This document shows, in pieces, positions 7,560-16,596 of a stretch of 64,000 nt of DNA. Location: positions 620,001 through 684,000 of the forward strand of contig WOUZ01000001.1 of NCBI GenBank assembly GCA_009773165.1, read 5' to 3'. Source of the DNA: Bacteroidota bacterium. Lineage in GTDB: Bacteria; Bacteroidota; Bacteroidia; Bacteroidales; F082. The notes beneath the pieces are model-generated. The model did no database searches. It was not told the DNA's origin and saw nothing but the letters and a program-made list of their open reading frames with translations. Numbering within the stretch: the stretch's first letter is position 1; every line of letters starts with the position of its first letter. Made by a program: the position numbers and the translations under genes.

Positions 7560-8576
7560 ATGAACATCATTATTCCAATGGCCGGAATGGGCAAAAGGCT
7601 TCGCCCGCATACACTCACAACTCCTAAACCCCTGCTCCCTGTGGCCGGAAAACCTATCGTTCAGCGTTTGGTAGAAGATATTGCAAAGGTGATAGCTGAA
7701 CAGATTGACGAGATAGCTTTCGTTATTGGTGAGTTTGGTAAAGAAGTTGAAAATCAACTACTTGAAATTGCTCAATCGGTTGGAGCAAAAGGTAGTATTC
7801 ATTACCAACACGAGGCACTGGGTACTGCTCACGCCATTTTATGTGCTGAAAAACTTTTGGTTGGAAAAGTAGTTGTTGCGTATGCCGACACCTTGTTTCG
7901 GGCCGATTTTAAACTCGACGACCACAAAGAAGGAGCAATCTGGGTGAAACAAGTTGCAACACCCGAACAGTTTGGCGTTGTTAAACTGAATGATGACGGA
8001 AGTATAGAAGGGTTTTATGAAAAACCAAAGACCTTTATTTCTGATCTGGCCATCATAGGTATCTACTATTTCCGCGACGGCGAATACCTGCATAAAGAGT
8101 TGCAATACCTCCTCGATCAAAAAATTACGACAGGCGGTGAATATGGAATTACCGACGCATTGCAGAATATGATGAAAAAAGGAACCCGTTTTCATACTGA
8201 AAGTGTTGAAGCCTGGTTGGATTGTGGCAACAAAGACGCTACCGTGGATACCAATAAACAGGTTTTGGCGTTTGCAATGGAAGATGACCAGTTCGAAGAC
8301 CTGATCTCTGATGAAGCCGACATCGAAGATTCACTTATTGTGGAACCATGTTTTATTGGAAAAGGGGCTGTAATAACACACTCTGTTATTGGACCTTATG
8401 TATCGGTAGGTGAGGGCGCTGTCATCCATCAGTCGGTCATTCGAAACAGTATTATTCAAAATAACGCGGTGATAGAAGGCAAATTACTTCAAAACAGCAT
8501 GATAGGAAAATATGCAAAATTAACCGGACAGTTCGATGAACTGAGTTTGGGTGATTATAACGAACTATTGAGCTAG
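7560..8576 (+). CDS. Sugar-phosphate nucleotidyltransferase with left-handed beta-helix tail
   Basis: A 338-aa NDP-sugar pyrophosphorylase. The N-terminus has the nucleotide-binding signature GMGKRLRPHT followed by TPKPLLPVAGKP. The central part is the usual Rossmann-like transferase domain (QHEALGTAHAIL, YADTLF, FYEKP). From about residue 255 the sequence turns into hexapeptide-like repeats (DSLIVEPCFIGKGAVI, HSVIGPYVSVGEGAVI), forming a beta-helix. It resembles glucose-1-phosphate thymidylyl- or mannose-1-phosphate guanylyltransferase-like proteins; the exact sugar is uncertain. The start is the ATG at 7560; the longer open frame from 7458 overlaps dut and lacks family similarity. Confidence 0.88.
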   Translation: MNIIIPMAGMGKRLRPHTLTTPKPLLPVAGKPIVQRLVEDIAKVIAEQIDEIAFVIGEFGKEVENQLLEIAQSVGAKGSIHYQHEALGTAHAILCAEKLLVGKVVVAYADTLFRADFKLDDHKEGAIWVKQVATPEQFGVVKLNDDGSIEGFYEKPKTFISDLAIIGIYYFRDGEYLHKELQYLLDQKITTGGEYGITDALQNMMKKGTRFHTESVEAWLDCGNKDATVDTNKQVLAFAMEDDQFEDLISDEADIEDSLIVEPCFIGKGAVITHSVIGPYVSVGEGAVIHQSVIRNSIIQNNAVIEGKLLQNSMIGKYAKLTGQFDELSLGDYNELLS

Positions 8577-8619
8577 AAAGCTATTACTCTGAAACGAAAC
8601 GGAAACTAAACAATCCCTG

Positions 8620-10368
8620 ATGAAATATATCTCTGGAAGCATTTTCCTGATTTTTATAGTACTATTTTGCGTTGCTCCTGATGCAACAGCACAACGAAAG
8701 AAAAGTAAAAGTGAAGTTAAAGCGCTAAATGACAGTTTGTTATTTGCTTCTCAACGTAAGAGCGCAGTGCTTTTTTCGGATGGTTTACGTGAAAAACTGG
8801 CTGGAAATAATGTTAAAGCTATTGAAAAATTTGAGGCTGCTTTAGCTGCTTACAGCGATGATCACGGCAGTATGTATGAGTTGAGTGACCTCTACGCACG
8901 TGAAGGACGTTTTGATGAATCGCTGGATTTTATGCAAAAAGCAGTGGCCTTAATGCCTGAAAAAGAGTGGTATCAAATTCGTCTAGCTCAACTGTTTAAA
9001 GTAAAGGGCGATTACAAAGCATATGCAAAAGTGTATCGTTCGTTGCTCGATTTGAGGCCGGGCAACATTGAGTATTGCGGCGAACTGTCCTCAGCGTTGG
9101 TTCTGCTTGAGGAATATGATGAGGCGATCAGAATATTCAATGAAATTGAGCAGCAGATTGGTGTCAATGAAATGTTGTCGTTACAAAAACAAGCAATTTA
9201 CCTGGCAAAAAATCAGCCAGAAAAAGCCGTTGCCGAAATACAGCGCCTTTCGGATGCTTTTCCATATGAGGCACGTTATCTGACCATGTTGGCTGATTTA
9301 TACAAGAAATTTGGCCCTCCCGAAAAAGCATTGGAGGTGTATCAGAAATTGGTTCAACTCGACCCGAACGAGCCTTATGCGCATATCGCTTTGGCTGAAT
9401 ATAACAGGGATCTAGGCAAAGAAGACGAGGCATTTGAATCGCTGCTGAAAGCCTTTTCAAGCAAAGGACTGGAGGTTGACAACAAAATTCAGATCATGAT
9501 ATTATGGTTCGAGGGCCAAAGCTACACAGATGAGGTGAATGCAAAAATTGAACGGATTGCAGCTGTTTTACTCGAATCAAATCCTGAAAGTCCGCGTGGA
9601 TATCAGCTTTTTGCTGATGTATATCTGCGCAAGAAAGAATATGAGAAAGCCAGGGTAAACATCCTGAAATCGTTCGAATTTGATAAAAACAACTATCAGA
9701 TGTGGGAGAGTCTATTGTTCGCCGACGTTCAGTTACAGGACTTTAAGACATTGAATGAGCATGCCCTCGAAACCATTAGCCTGTTTCCGGAACAGCCATT
9801 ACCTTACTTTTTTAATGGCATCGCTTATTTTCAACTAAAAAATTACGAAGAAGCGCTAAAGGCTTATGAAACAGGTAGAAAATTTGTTGTACGTAACGAC
9901 GAACTTCTGGCTGAGTTTTATAGCAATATCGGCGACACCCAGCAGCGCTTGAATAACCCGGCGGCTTCTGATGCTGCTTATGAAAAATCATTATCGATTG
10001 ATCCTTCAAATGCTTTGGTTTTAAATAATTACGCATATTTTCTTTCTTTACGCGGCGATCAGCTTGAAAAAGCCCGCGAGATGTCGGAAAAATCGTTGGA
10101 GCTCCAGCCAGAGAATTCGTCGTATCTTGATACTTATGCATGGATTCTTTTTAAACAAAAGGATTACCAAAATGCTTTAGTTTGGATTGAGAAAGCCATT
10201 GAAAAAACAACAGAAGTAAACGGAACACTGCTCGAACATTATGGCGATATCCTTTTTCACCTGAACAGGATCGATGAAGCCGTTAGTTTTTGGAAAAAAG
10301 CACTTGAAGCCGGCGAAACATCGGCCCTTATCCAACAAAAGATAAATGATAGCAGTTATTATGAATAG
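8620..10368 (+). CDS. Periplasmic TPR-repeat protein
   Basis: The 582-aa protein has a signal peptide (about 1-24, ending ATAQ) and then consists of tandem tetratricopeptide repeats to the end, about twelve by eye. Clear units include AIEKFEAALAAYSDDH, ALEVYQKLVQLDPNEPYAH, AYEKSLSIDPSNALVLNNYAYFL and ALVWIEKAIEKT. TPR arrays bind proteins, so this is probably a periplasmic or outer-membrane-associated scaffold. Its conserved position beside an EnvC-like amidase activator and a DUF4292 lipoprotein suggests an envelope role, which is inference. The next gene starts 8 bases before its stop. Confidence 0.88.
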   Translation: MKYISGSIFLIFIVLFCVAPDATAQRKKSKSEVKALNDSLLFASQRKSAVLFSDGLREKLAGNNVKAIEKFEAALAAYSDDHGSMYELSDLYAREGRFDESLDFMQKAVALMPEKEWYQIRLAQLFKVKGDYKAYAKVYRSLLDLRPGNIEYCGELSSALVLLEEYDEAIRIFNEIEQQIGVNEMLSLQKQAIYLAKNQPEKAVAEIQRLSDAFPYEARYLTMLADLYKKFGPPEKALEVYQKLVQLDPNEPYAHIALAEYNRDLGKEDEAFESLLKAFSSKGLEVDNKIQIMILWFEGQSYTDEVNAKIERIAAVLLESNPESPRGYQLFADVYLRKKEYEKARVNILKSFEFDKNNYQMWESLLFADVQLQDFKTLNEHALETISLFPEQPLPYFFNGIAYFQLKNYEEALKAYETGRKFVVRNDELLAEFYSNIGDTQQRLNNPAASDAAYEKSLSIDPSNALVLNNYAYFLSLRGDQLEKAREMSEKSLELQPENSSYLDTYAWILFKQKDYQNALVWIEKAIEKTTEVNGTLLEHYGDILFHLNRIDEAVSFWKKALEAGETSALIQQKINDSSYYE

Positions 10369-11191
10369 CAAGATGCAACATATTATAAAACAAGCGATTG
10401 TAATACTCTTGATACTGCTTTCTGTTGTCGCTTGTAAAACACCTCGCAGCATTATCAGAGCCCCGCTCAAAAACGAAGGAGAACAATTTTTATTGGGCAA
10501 AATGGCTTCTGCTGAAATGCGCTACAGTTTTTATAATGCCAAAGTTGCCATTACGCTCATTGATGAAAAAAAGAGCAAAACAAACCTCAGCGGGCAGGTG
10601 CGTATCAAAAAAGACAGCATTATTTGGATTTCGCTTTCGCCGGCACTGGGTATTGAAGCAGCCCGGCTGGTGCTTACAACCGACTCAATTAAGTTTATTA
10701 ACCGTCTCGACAAATCCTATTTTACCGGAGATTATAACTTTATTAATCAATATTTTGGCACTACCATCGACTACGATATGGTACAGGCTTTGATTACAGG
10801 AAACGATTTGGAGAGCTATGAAGACGAAAACTTTCGTGCCTCAGTTGATAATCTTGAGTACAAACTTTCAGCCACAAACCGACTGAAGCGCAAAAAGTTT
10901 CTGAAGCAAAAAGATACTCCCAATGTTCTTATACAAAATATCTGGCTCAACCCCGAAACTTTTAAAATCATGAAAATCAACATGAAAGAGTATACGGATG
11001 AGAATAAGCGCCTTCAGGCAGCATACACTGATTTTAATAATGTTAATGGTCAGCTGGTTCCGTTTAGCGTTTTCTTTGAACTGCAGGGTGGTAAAAAAAT
11101 GGACATCAACTTGTCTTTTACACGACTTGAACTCGATACCGAACAAACATTTCCTTTCAAAATTCCGGAAAACTTCAGCAAAATGAAGTAA
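10361..11191 (+). CDS. DUF4292-like lipoprotein
   Basis: A 276-aa lipoprotein with a hydrophobic leader ending in the lipobox VVAC at about residue 25. The body is beta-rich (SGQVRIKKDSIIWISLSP, GIEAARLVLTTDSIKFINR), the pattern of DUF4292, a Bacteroidota family that recalls LolA/LolB-type lipid-binding sheets; that structural link is inference. The chosen ATG at 10361 overlaps the TPR gene's stop by 8 bases. An ATG at 10373 would also preserve the signal sequence. It lies in the dut cluster, directly before the EnvC-like gene. Confidence 0.8.
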   Translation: MNSKMQHIIKQAIVILLILLSVVACKTPRSIIRAPLKNEGEQFLLGKMASAEMRYSFYNAKVAITLIDEKKSKTNLSGQVRIKKDSIIWISLSPALGIEAARLVLTTDSIKFINRLDKSYFTGDYNFINQYFGTTIDYDMVQALITGNDLESYEDENFRASVDNLEYKLSATNRLKRKKFLKQKDTPNVLIQNIWLNPETFKIMKINMKEYTDENKRLQAAYTDFNNVNGQLVPFSVFFELQGGKKMDINLSFTRLELDTEQTFPFKIPENFSKMK

Positions 11192-11202
11192 TTTAATGTT
11201 TT

Positions 11203-12435
11203 ATGAGGCATAACTATTCCTTCCTTATTCTGTTCGCGATACTGACACTTTTGCCAGGCCCGAACGTTTTATTTGGACAGGACAAAAAAGCTACGCTGGA
11301 ACAAACAAAAAAGAAGTTGGAAGAGGAAATAAACCTGACCAATCAACTGCTTGAAGAAACAAAGAAAACAAAGAACTTAAGCCTCAACGAATTAACTATT
11401 CTTCAATCAAAAATTCGTCAGCGTGAAAACTTAATAGCGACTCTTCGGAAACAGATTGAGAATACCGAAAACAAGCTCCAGCGAACTGAAAAAGAACTTA
11501 AAAAAACCGAAGACGAGCTCACATCACTCCGTAAAGAATACGCACGGATGATTGCTTTTGCCTATAAAAACAGGAATGGGCTCAATAAACTCATGTTTCT
11601 TTTTGCCGCAGATGATTTCAATCAGGCATACCGCCGACTGAAATACCTTCAGCAATACAGCGCCTTGAGGCAATCGCAAATCAGCCGGATGAGTGCGGCC
11701 CAGCAACAACTTGCATCGCAAAAAAAGCAACTTGAGGACGAACGAACTGAAAAAACCACGCTCTTTGAATCCGAACGAAAACAACAAATTATTCTTTCAA
11801 ACGAAAAAACACAGGTTGACCAAACAGTTCGGAAAATCAGTCTTCAGGAAAAACAACTTCAGAAGGAATTACGGCAAAAAGAGCAGGATGCACTCAAATT
11901 ACAGCGTCAGATAGAAGCAATTATTGCCGATGAGATTAAAAAAGCAAGCGAGAGAAAAGGAGAAAAAACGGCTGCAACACCTGATAAGCTTATGAATTTG
12001 ACTCCGGAAGAACTACGCCTCAGCAATAGTATTACTCAAAACAGAGGCAAACTTCCATGGCCTGTTGAACGTGGCGTCATTTCATCACGCTTCGGCCAGC
12101 AACCCCATCCGGTGTTGAAGAAAGTAACCATCAATAACAACGGTATTGATATTGCAACCCCAAAAGGTAGCGATGCACGTGCTGTTTTTGAAGGCGTTGT
12201 GGTTAGCGTGAATAAAATTACCCCAACAAACAATGCTGTTATTATACGCCATGGCGATTACTTTACGGTCTATTCCAATCTGGAAAAAGTGTTTGTAAAA
12301 CGAGGAGATCAAATTGCAACTAAGCAATTGCTTGGTAGCATACACACCGACAAGATTGATGGTAAGACAGAAATACACTTTGAAATATGGCAAGGCAGAA
12401 CCTTGTTGAACCCGTCACTTTGGCTGGCAGATTAG
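11203..12435 (+). CDS. EnvC-like murein hydrolase activator with degenerate LytM (M23) domain
   Basis: The 410-aa protein has a signal peptide (about 1-25), a long coiled coil (about 30-260, heptads such as ENKLQRTEKELKKTEDEL), and a C-terminal LytM/M23 domain from about 285. In active M23 peptidases the domain has HxGxDI and HxH zinc motifs. Here the first is NNNGIDIA and the second region reads VYSNL, so both positions carry Asn instead of His, although HFEIW is kept. That matches EnvC-type proteins, which do not cleave but activate cell-division amidases. It is the last gene of the dut cluster. Confidence 0.88.
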   Translation: MRHNYSFLILFAILTLLPGPNVLFGQDKKATLEQTKKKLEEEINLTNQLLEETKKTKNLSLNELTILQSKIRQRENLIATLRKQIENTENKLQRTEKELKKTEDELTSLRKEYARMIAFAYKNRNGLNKLMFLFAADDFNQAYRRLKYLQQYSALRQSQISRMSAAQQQLASQKKQLEDERTEKTTLFESERKQQIILSNEKTQVDQTVRKISLQEKQLQKELRQKEQDALKLQRQIEAIIADEIKKASERKGEKTAATPDKLMNLTPEELRLSNSITQNRGKLPWPVERGVISSRFGQQPHPVLKKVTINNNGIDIATPKGSDARAVFEGVVVSVNKITPTNNAVIIRHGDYFTVYSNLEKVFVKRGDQIATKQLLGSIHTDKIDGKTEIHFEIWQGRTLLNPSLWLAD

Positions 12436-12527
12436 CTAGCAGAGCATTTCAAAGGCGTTTTATTCTGTTGCAGCCCCGCATCTTTCCTCTCTTAAACCAA
12501 AAATTAGTGTCAATCAAATCATTTTTT

Positions 12528-12535
12528 TAATTTTG
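12528..12535 (+). promoter_or_regulatory. TAnnTTTG promoter element abutting the glycyl-tRNA synthetase start
   Basis: TAATTTTG ends four bases before the ATG at 12540, the same arrangement as at rnhA, and predicts a leaderless or nearly leaderless transcript. Confidence 0.5.
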
Positions 12536-12539
12536 CAGC

Positions 12540-14069
12540 ATGATGAATCAGGAAGACTTTTTTAAAAAGATTACATCCCATGCCAAAGAGTATGGGTTTG
12601 TTTTTCAGTCGAGTGAAATATACGACGGCCTCAGCGCTGTGTATGATTACGGACAAAATGGTGTTGAACTTAAAAACAACATCCGCAAATATTGGTGGCA
12701 GGCCATGGTACAGTTCAACGAAAATATCGTTGGCATCGACTCTGCCATCTTCATGCACCCCACAATCTGGAAAGCCTCAGGTCATGTGGATGCTTTTAAT
12801 GATCCTTTGATTGACAATAAAGACTCTAAAAAACGCTACCGTGCCGATGTGTTGGTTGAAGATTTTTTGGCTAAGATCGAAGATAAAATCAACAAGGAAG
12901 TTGAAAAAGCCCGCAAGCGCTTTGGCGAAACTTTTGACGAACAACAGTTTATCACCACCAATGCCCGCGTGCTCGAGCTCAAAGATCAACATGCAACTAC
13001 CAGCAAAAAACTCTATAGCATCATGGAAGCCAATGATTTGGTGGCTTTTAAACAGTTGATCGAAGATATTGGTGTTGTTTGTCCTATTTCAGGAACACGC
13101 AACTGGACGGATGTTCGCCAGTTCAATCTGATGTTTTCAACTCAAATGGGTTCAACAGCCGAAGGAGCAAGTGAAATTTACCTGCGACCCGAAACAGCAC
13201 AGGGCATTTTTGTGAACTACCTCAACGTTCAGAAAACCGGCCGCATGAAGATTCCTTTTGGCATAGCCCAAACAGGAAAAGCCTTCCGCAATGAAATTGT
13301 TGCCCGTCAGTTTATCTTCAGAATGCGTGAGTTTGAACAAATGGAGATGCAGTTTTTTGTGCGTCCTGGCGATGAGCTTGCCTGGTTCGAACATTGGAAG
13401 AAAGAACGCATGAAATGGCATCTTTCACTCGGCATTCCGGCTTCTAAATACCGTTTCCATGATCATGAAAAATTGGCGCATTATGCCAATGCTGCAGCCG
13501 ACATCGAGTTTGAATTCCCGTTTGGTTTTAAAGAATTGGAAGGAATCCATTCCCGTACCGACTTCGACCTGAGCGCACATCAAAAGTTTTCGGGCAAAAA
13601 GATACAATACTTCGATCCGGAGCTCAACGAAAGCTATGTTCCTTTTGTGGTTGAAACCTCCATCGGACTCGACCGCATGTTTCTGGCCATGCTCAGCAAT
13701 TCGTACAACGAAGAAAAGCTCGAAGACGGCAGCGAACGCGTGGTGCTGAAACTACCAGCCGTGTTGGCCCCTGTAAAAGCAGCCATCCTGCCGCTTGTGG
13801 CCAAGGACGGACTGCCCGAAAAAGCCCGCGAAATACTCCAAAGCCTGCGCTACGACTTCTATTGCCAATACGAGGAAAAAGACTCCATTGGCAAACGCTA
13901 CCGTCGTCAGGATGCCATTGGCACACCTTATTGCATTACAGTGGATCATCAAACACTTGAAGATAATACCGTTACCCTGCGCGACCGCGACAGCATGCAA
14001 CAGGAACGCGTCAGCATCAGCGATTTACATACATTGATTGCCAAAAAAATCAGGCCGGAGTATAATTAG
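12540..14069 (+). CDS. glyQS: Glycyl-tRNA synthetase (single-chain, alpha2 type)
   Basis: A 509-aa class II synthetase that charges tRNA-Gly, of the homodimeric type found in eukaryotes, archaea and some bacteria, not the E. coli alpha2beta2 type. The start EYGFVFQSSEIYDG...YDYGQNGVELK, motif 2 region (AQTGKAFRNEI, FRMREFEQMEMQFF), motif 3 (ETSIGLDRMFLAML) and a C-terminal anticodon-binding domain (PVKAAILPLVAKDG) are all visible. The second ATG (12543) is an alternative start. It is transcribed alone, with a promoter element directly before it and a hairpin terminator after it. Confidence 0.96.
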   Translation: MMNQEDFFKKITSHAKEYGFVFQSSEIYDGLSAVYDYGQNGVELKNNIRKYWWQAMVQFNENIVGIDSAIFMHPTIWKASGHVDAFNDPLIDNKDSKKRYRADVLVEDFLAKIEDKINKEVEKARKRFGETFDEQQFITTNARVLELKDQHATTSKKLYSIMEANDLVAFKQLIEDIGVVCPISGTRNWTDVRQFNLMFSTQMGSTAEGASEIYLRPETAQGIFVNYLNVQKTGRMKIPFGIAQTGKAFRNEIVARQFIFRMREFEQMEMQFFVRPGDELAWFEHWKKERMKWHLSLGIPASKYRFHDHEKLAHYANAAADIEFEFPFGFKELEGIHSRTDFDLSAHQKFSGKKIQYFDPELNESYVPFVVETSIGLDRMFLAMLSNSYNEEKLEDGSERVVLKLPAVLAPVKAAILPLVAKDGLPEKAREILQSLRYDFYCQYEEKDSIGKRYRRQDAIGTPYCITVDHQTLEDNTVTLRDRDSMQQERVSISDLHTLIAKKIRPEYN

Positions 14070-14111
14070 TGCTTGTCTTTAAAGCCCGATGGCTTCGTTA
14101 TAAATTCATTC

Positions 14112-14150
14112 ATGACAGGAGGTTCAATTTTCTGAGATTCCTGTCATTTC
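14112..14150 (+). terminator. Probable terminator after glyQS
   Basis: A 9-bp stem (ATGACAGGA at 14112-14120 with TCCTGTCAT at 14139-14147) is followed by TTTCTTT-like sequence. The 18-base loop is large and the T run imperfect. Confidence 0.5.
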
Positions 14151-14293
14151 TTTCCGGCATGCCTTGTTATATTGAATATTAATGCACCGGCATTGAACTT
14201 TTGCATCAGAAGCTATTTCATTGGAAGTATAAAAATCAAATGGTAACAAGTTATTTACATGTGATTTCACTATCTTTGACTAAAATTTACCTT

Positions 14294-14551
14294 ATGAATA
14301 GGATGATAAACATAACCTATCCGGAATCACTTGCGAACTCGATGAAACTAAGTGTTCATGAATTTGAGAAGGAAATCAAGCTTAGTTCCTTAGTTAAGCT
14401 TTATGAATTAGGTAAAATTTCCTCGGGAATAGCTGCGAAAGTTTTAGGATTATCAAGGTTAGACTTCCTGGATATTGTTGCACAATACAAGGTGTCTATC
14501 ATAGAATTTTCTGATATTGATGAACTCAATAATGATATAATGAATGCGTAA
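14294..14551 (+). CDS. UPF0175-family antitoxin (HTH)
   Basis: An 85-aa protein with the features of UPF0175: an N-terminal ITYPESL strand, then a helical part with LYELGKISSGIAAKVLGLSRLDFLDIVAQYKV, a helix-turn-helix-like segment. UPF0175 proteins are typically encoded just before PIN-domain DUF3368 toxins, as here, and act as antitoxins and probable autorepressors. The start is taken at the ATG at 14294; the longer frame from 14201 is unlike the family. Its last codons overlap the next gene's start by 8 bases. Confidence 0.82.
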   Translation: MNRMINITYPESLANSMKLSVHEFEKEIKLSSLVKLYELGKISSGIAAKVLGLSRLDFLDIVAQYKVSIIEFSDIDELNNDIMNA

Positions 14552-15025
14552 GGTTGTTTCAAATACAACTCCTTTAATTTCTCTGTTGAAGCTATCCAAA
14601 TTAGAACTTCTTAAGGAATTGTATAAAGAGATATCAATACCTTTTGCTGTTTTTCAAGAGATTGAAGCTGGCAGAAACAAGGCTTTCTACCAAGATTTAT
14701 CGACAATAACATGGATTAAAATACATGAGATTAAGGATAAGAAAGCACTAAAATATTTTCTTGAACTTGACACAGGCGAAGCTGAAGCAATTGTATTGGC
14801 GAATGAAATTGGAGCTGATCTTATTATTTTGGATGAAAAATAGGGCGGTTTCATGCCAAACATGCTGATTTACAAGTTACAGGAACGATAGGGATATTGC
14901 TAAAAGCGAAGTCAATGGGATTAATATCAGCAATAAAGCCGTTACTTCAAGAACTTATTGATAAAGATGTTTGGATAAGTGGGACTCTCATGAATGAGAT
15001 TCTCCAAAAAGCCAACGAGAAATAA
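14544..15025 (+). pseudogene. PIN-domain (DUF3368) toxin split by a -1 frameshift
   Basis: The first frame (14544-14843) encodes a PIN nuclease start: SNTTPLISL with the first acidic-site region, DTGEAEAIVLANE with conserved acidic residues, then LIILDEK before a TAG stop. In the -1 frame from 14840 the family continues without a break: IGRFHAKHADLQVTGTIG, LLKAKSMGLI, KPLLQELI and WISGTLMNEIL, ending at 15025. One extra A in the run of five A at 14836-14840 would restore a protein of about 160 aa. This is a recent single-base deletion, a sequencing error, or less likely programmed slippage. Confidence 0.8.
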
Positions 15026-15288
15026 AACATTTCATTGGTCATCTCCGGGTAAATAAGTCAAATCACTTTTACAGAATTTTTTTGTTAGAGAGTACATTGA
15101 GGAATCGTTTCTACTTTCAGGAATCAGAAAATGAACATGATTTGCTTGCTTGTCCAATTATTTAAGATTTTTGGACATGCCTGTGTGATAAAATCTAATA
15201 AATGAGGGCTTCATCGGATGAAACCAATAAGTTTCTGCTTAAATAATTCATCATAGATCTTAGCTTGATCCTGTGAGGCACATGCCGC

Positions 15289-15684
15289 CTATTCAAACAC
15301 CCCTACATCCATCGTCACCATCATGTTCATATTGCAATTGCAATCAGGGCAATCGGGTGTGGTGCAGTCGCATTTCACAAAGGGGTAGGTGTCGGTGAAA
15401 CTGACTGCACAGGCAGTGCATGATTCCCCTTTACAGCTGATGGTCGGGCTACCCAAGCCATTCATATCCATTGATTTGGCCAAAGTACTTTTTCCGCTCA
15501 ATACATATACTTTGCCCTCGTGAATCAGGGCGATGATGCCAACACTGGAAATTTTCTCCGAATTTCCTTTCACCGTGGTGCCGATATACACATGTTTCTG
15601 ATCGGGAAGCAGGGTGGCGGTGAGCTCGCTCAACTTTCCGTTGTTGTCGAGCTGGCTTCTGAAATGATCTGCCAGGACAACCAT
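15289..15684 (-). pseudogene. Cys-rich secreted protein, 5'-truncated copy
   Basis: A 131-aa frame whose C-terminal two thirds are nearly identical to the copies at 21348-21878 and 17566-17727. The conserved tail holds SCKGESCTACAV and KCDCTTPDCPDCNCNMN, about nine cysteines, then a Met-rich end. The copy at 21878 begins with a signal peptide and some 25 more residues, which are absent here; upstream sequence in this frame is open but has lost similarity and has no good start. I therefore treat this as a decayed copy. A metal- or disulfide-rich secreted protein is likely; the function is unknown. Confidence 0.6.
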
Positions 15685-15764
15685 CTTTTCCCTACAGCTG
15701 CCAGGAATAAGATGATCAACAGAATGGTTCAGCGCAAAAATTCTATTTTCTGATTATAAAACAC

Positions 15765-16571
15765 TTAACGTTTACCCCAACCCTTTTTCAAGCTTGCTGA
15801 AAATTGCAATCCAAGGTAATTCCCTGATAAATCATAATACCCTCTGGTATCTGGGGAGGTAAATAAGTTAGCAAACTGATACTCTCCGGAAATTGTATTT
15901 TGGAAATTCATAACATAAATAATGTTTGCTTTGAGTAACACTTTATCCAAAGCATATGAACAACCGGTTCCGATAACAAAACCACCCTGAATTGAATTTT
16001 CAGGACTTTCAAGTTTTAAACCAAAAATTTCACGATAATCAGAAAGCTGCTCATCTGATATTGCATAAGTATATTCCGACTCTCCATGAGGAAAATACAT
16101 CGCTTTTAACCCAACTGTAAAAGACGCGAATGTTTTTTTACCTGTTTGAAGATTAAATCTTAATGATATTGGAAATGAAAATGAGTAAAGCGCATATGAT
16201 TTATATTCATTAATCAAATCACCAGGATAATTTTCGTATAAGTCATTATGTGAGATTTTGAAGGATATTGAAGAGATTGGTTCCTTTGCAACAATCAATC
16301 CGGTTTGAAATGACCACTTCTTTTCAGGATGGAAATCATACAGAACACCAATATTAAACCCTAACATTGGTTTGTTTTCAAAAGTAAGGTCGCCATATTG
16401 AGGTGTCAGTTTAGCCTTGTCATAAAGAACAGGACCTGCCACAATGCTCCATTTTGAAAAGCTTTTCAGTTCATCGTAGCTTTTTTGCACCTGAGAAAAT
16501 GAGCGTGTGACGAATGCCACGTGGAGCATCACCACAAGCGCTAAAGACCTAACCATCCCTATTTTCATCAT
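15765..16571 (-). CDS. Outer-membrane beta-barrel protein, tandem paralog A
   Basis: The 268-aa protein has a signal peptide (about 1-26, RSFSQ) followed by alternating amphipathic strands (WSFQTGLIVAKEP, ISLRFNLQT, FTVGLKAMYFP), as in Bacteroidota PorT/OmpL-like barrels. It is a close paralog of the next gene upstream: the first 70 residues and the last 70 are nearly the same, and the middle diverges. Both end KKGWGKR. The 25-base spacing suggests one transcript and an origin by tandem duplication. No specific function can be assigned. Confidence 0.75.
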   Translation of the reverse strand: MMKIGMVRSLALVVMLHVAFVTRSFSQVQKSYDELKSFSKWSIVAGPVLYDKAKLTPQYGDLTFENKPMLGFNIGVLYDFHPEKKWSFQTGLIVAKEPISSISFKISHNDLYENYPGDLINEYKSYALYSFSFPISLRFNLQTGKKTFASFTVGLKAMYFPHGESEYTYAISDEQLSDYREIFGLKLESPENSIQGGFVIGTGCSYALDKVLLKANIIYVMNFQNTISGEYQFANLFTSPDTRGYYDLSGNYLGLQFSASLKKGWGKR

Positions 16572-16596
16572 CTAAATTTTGTTGTTTTGAAAACAC

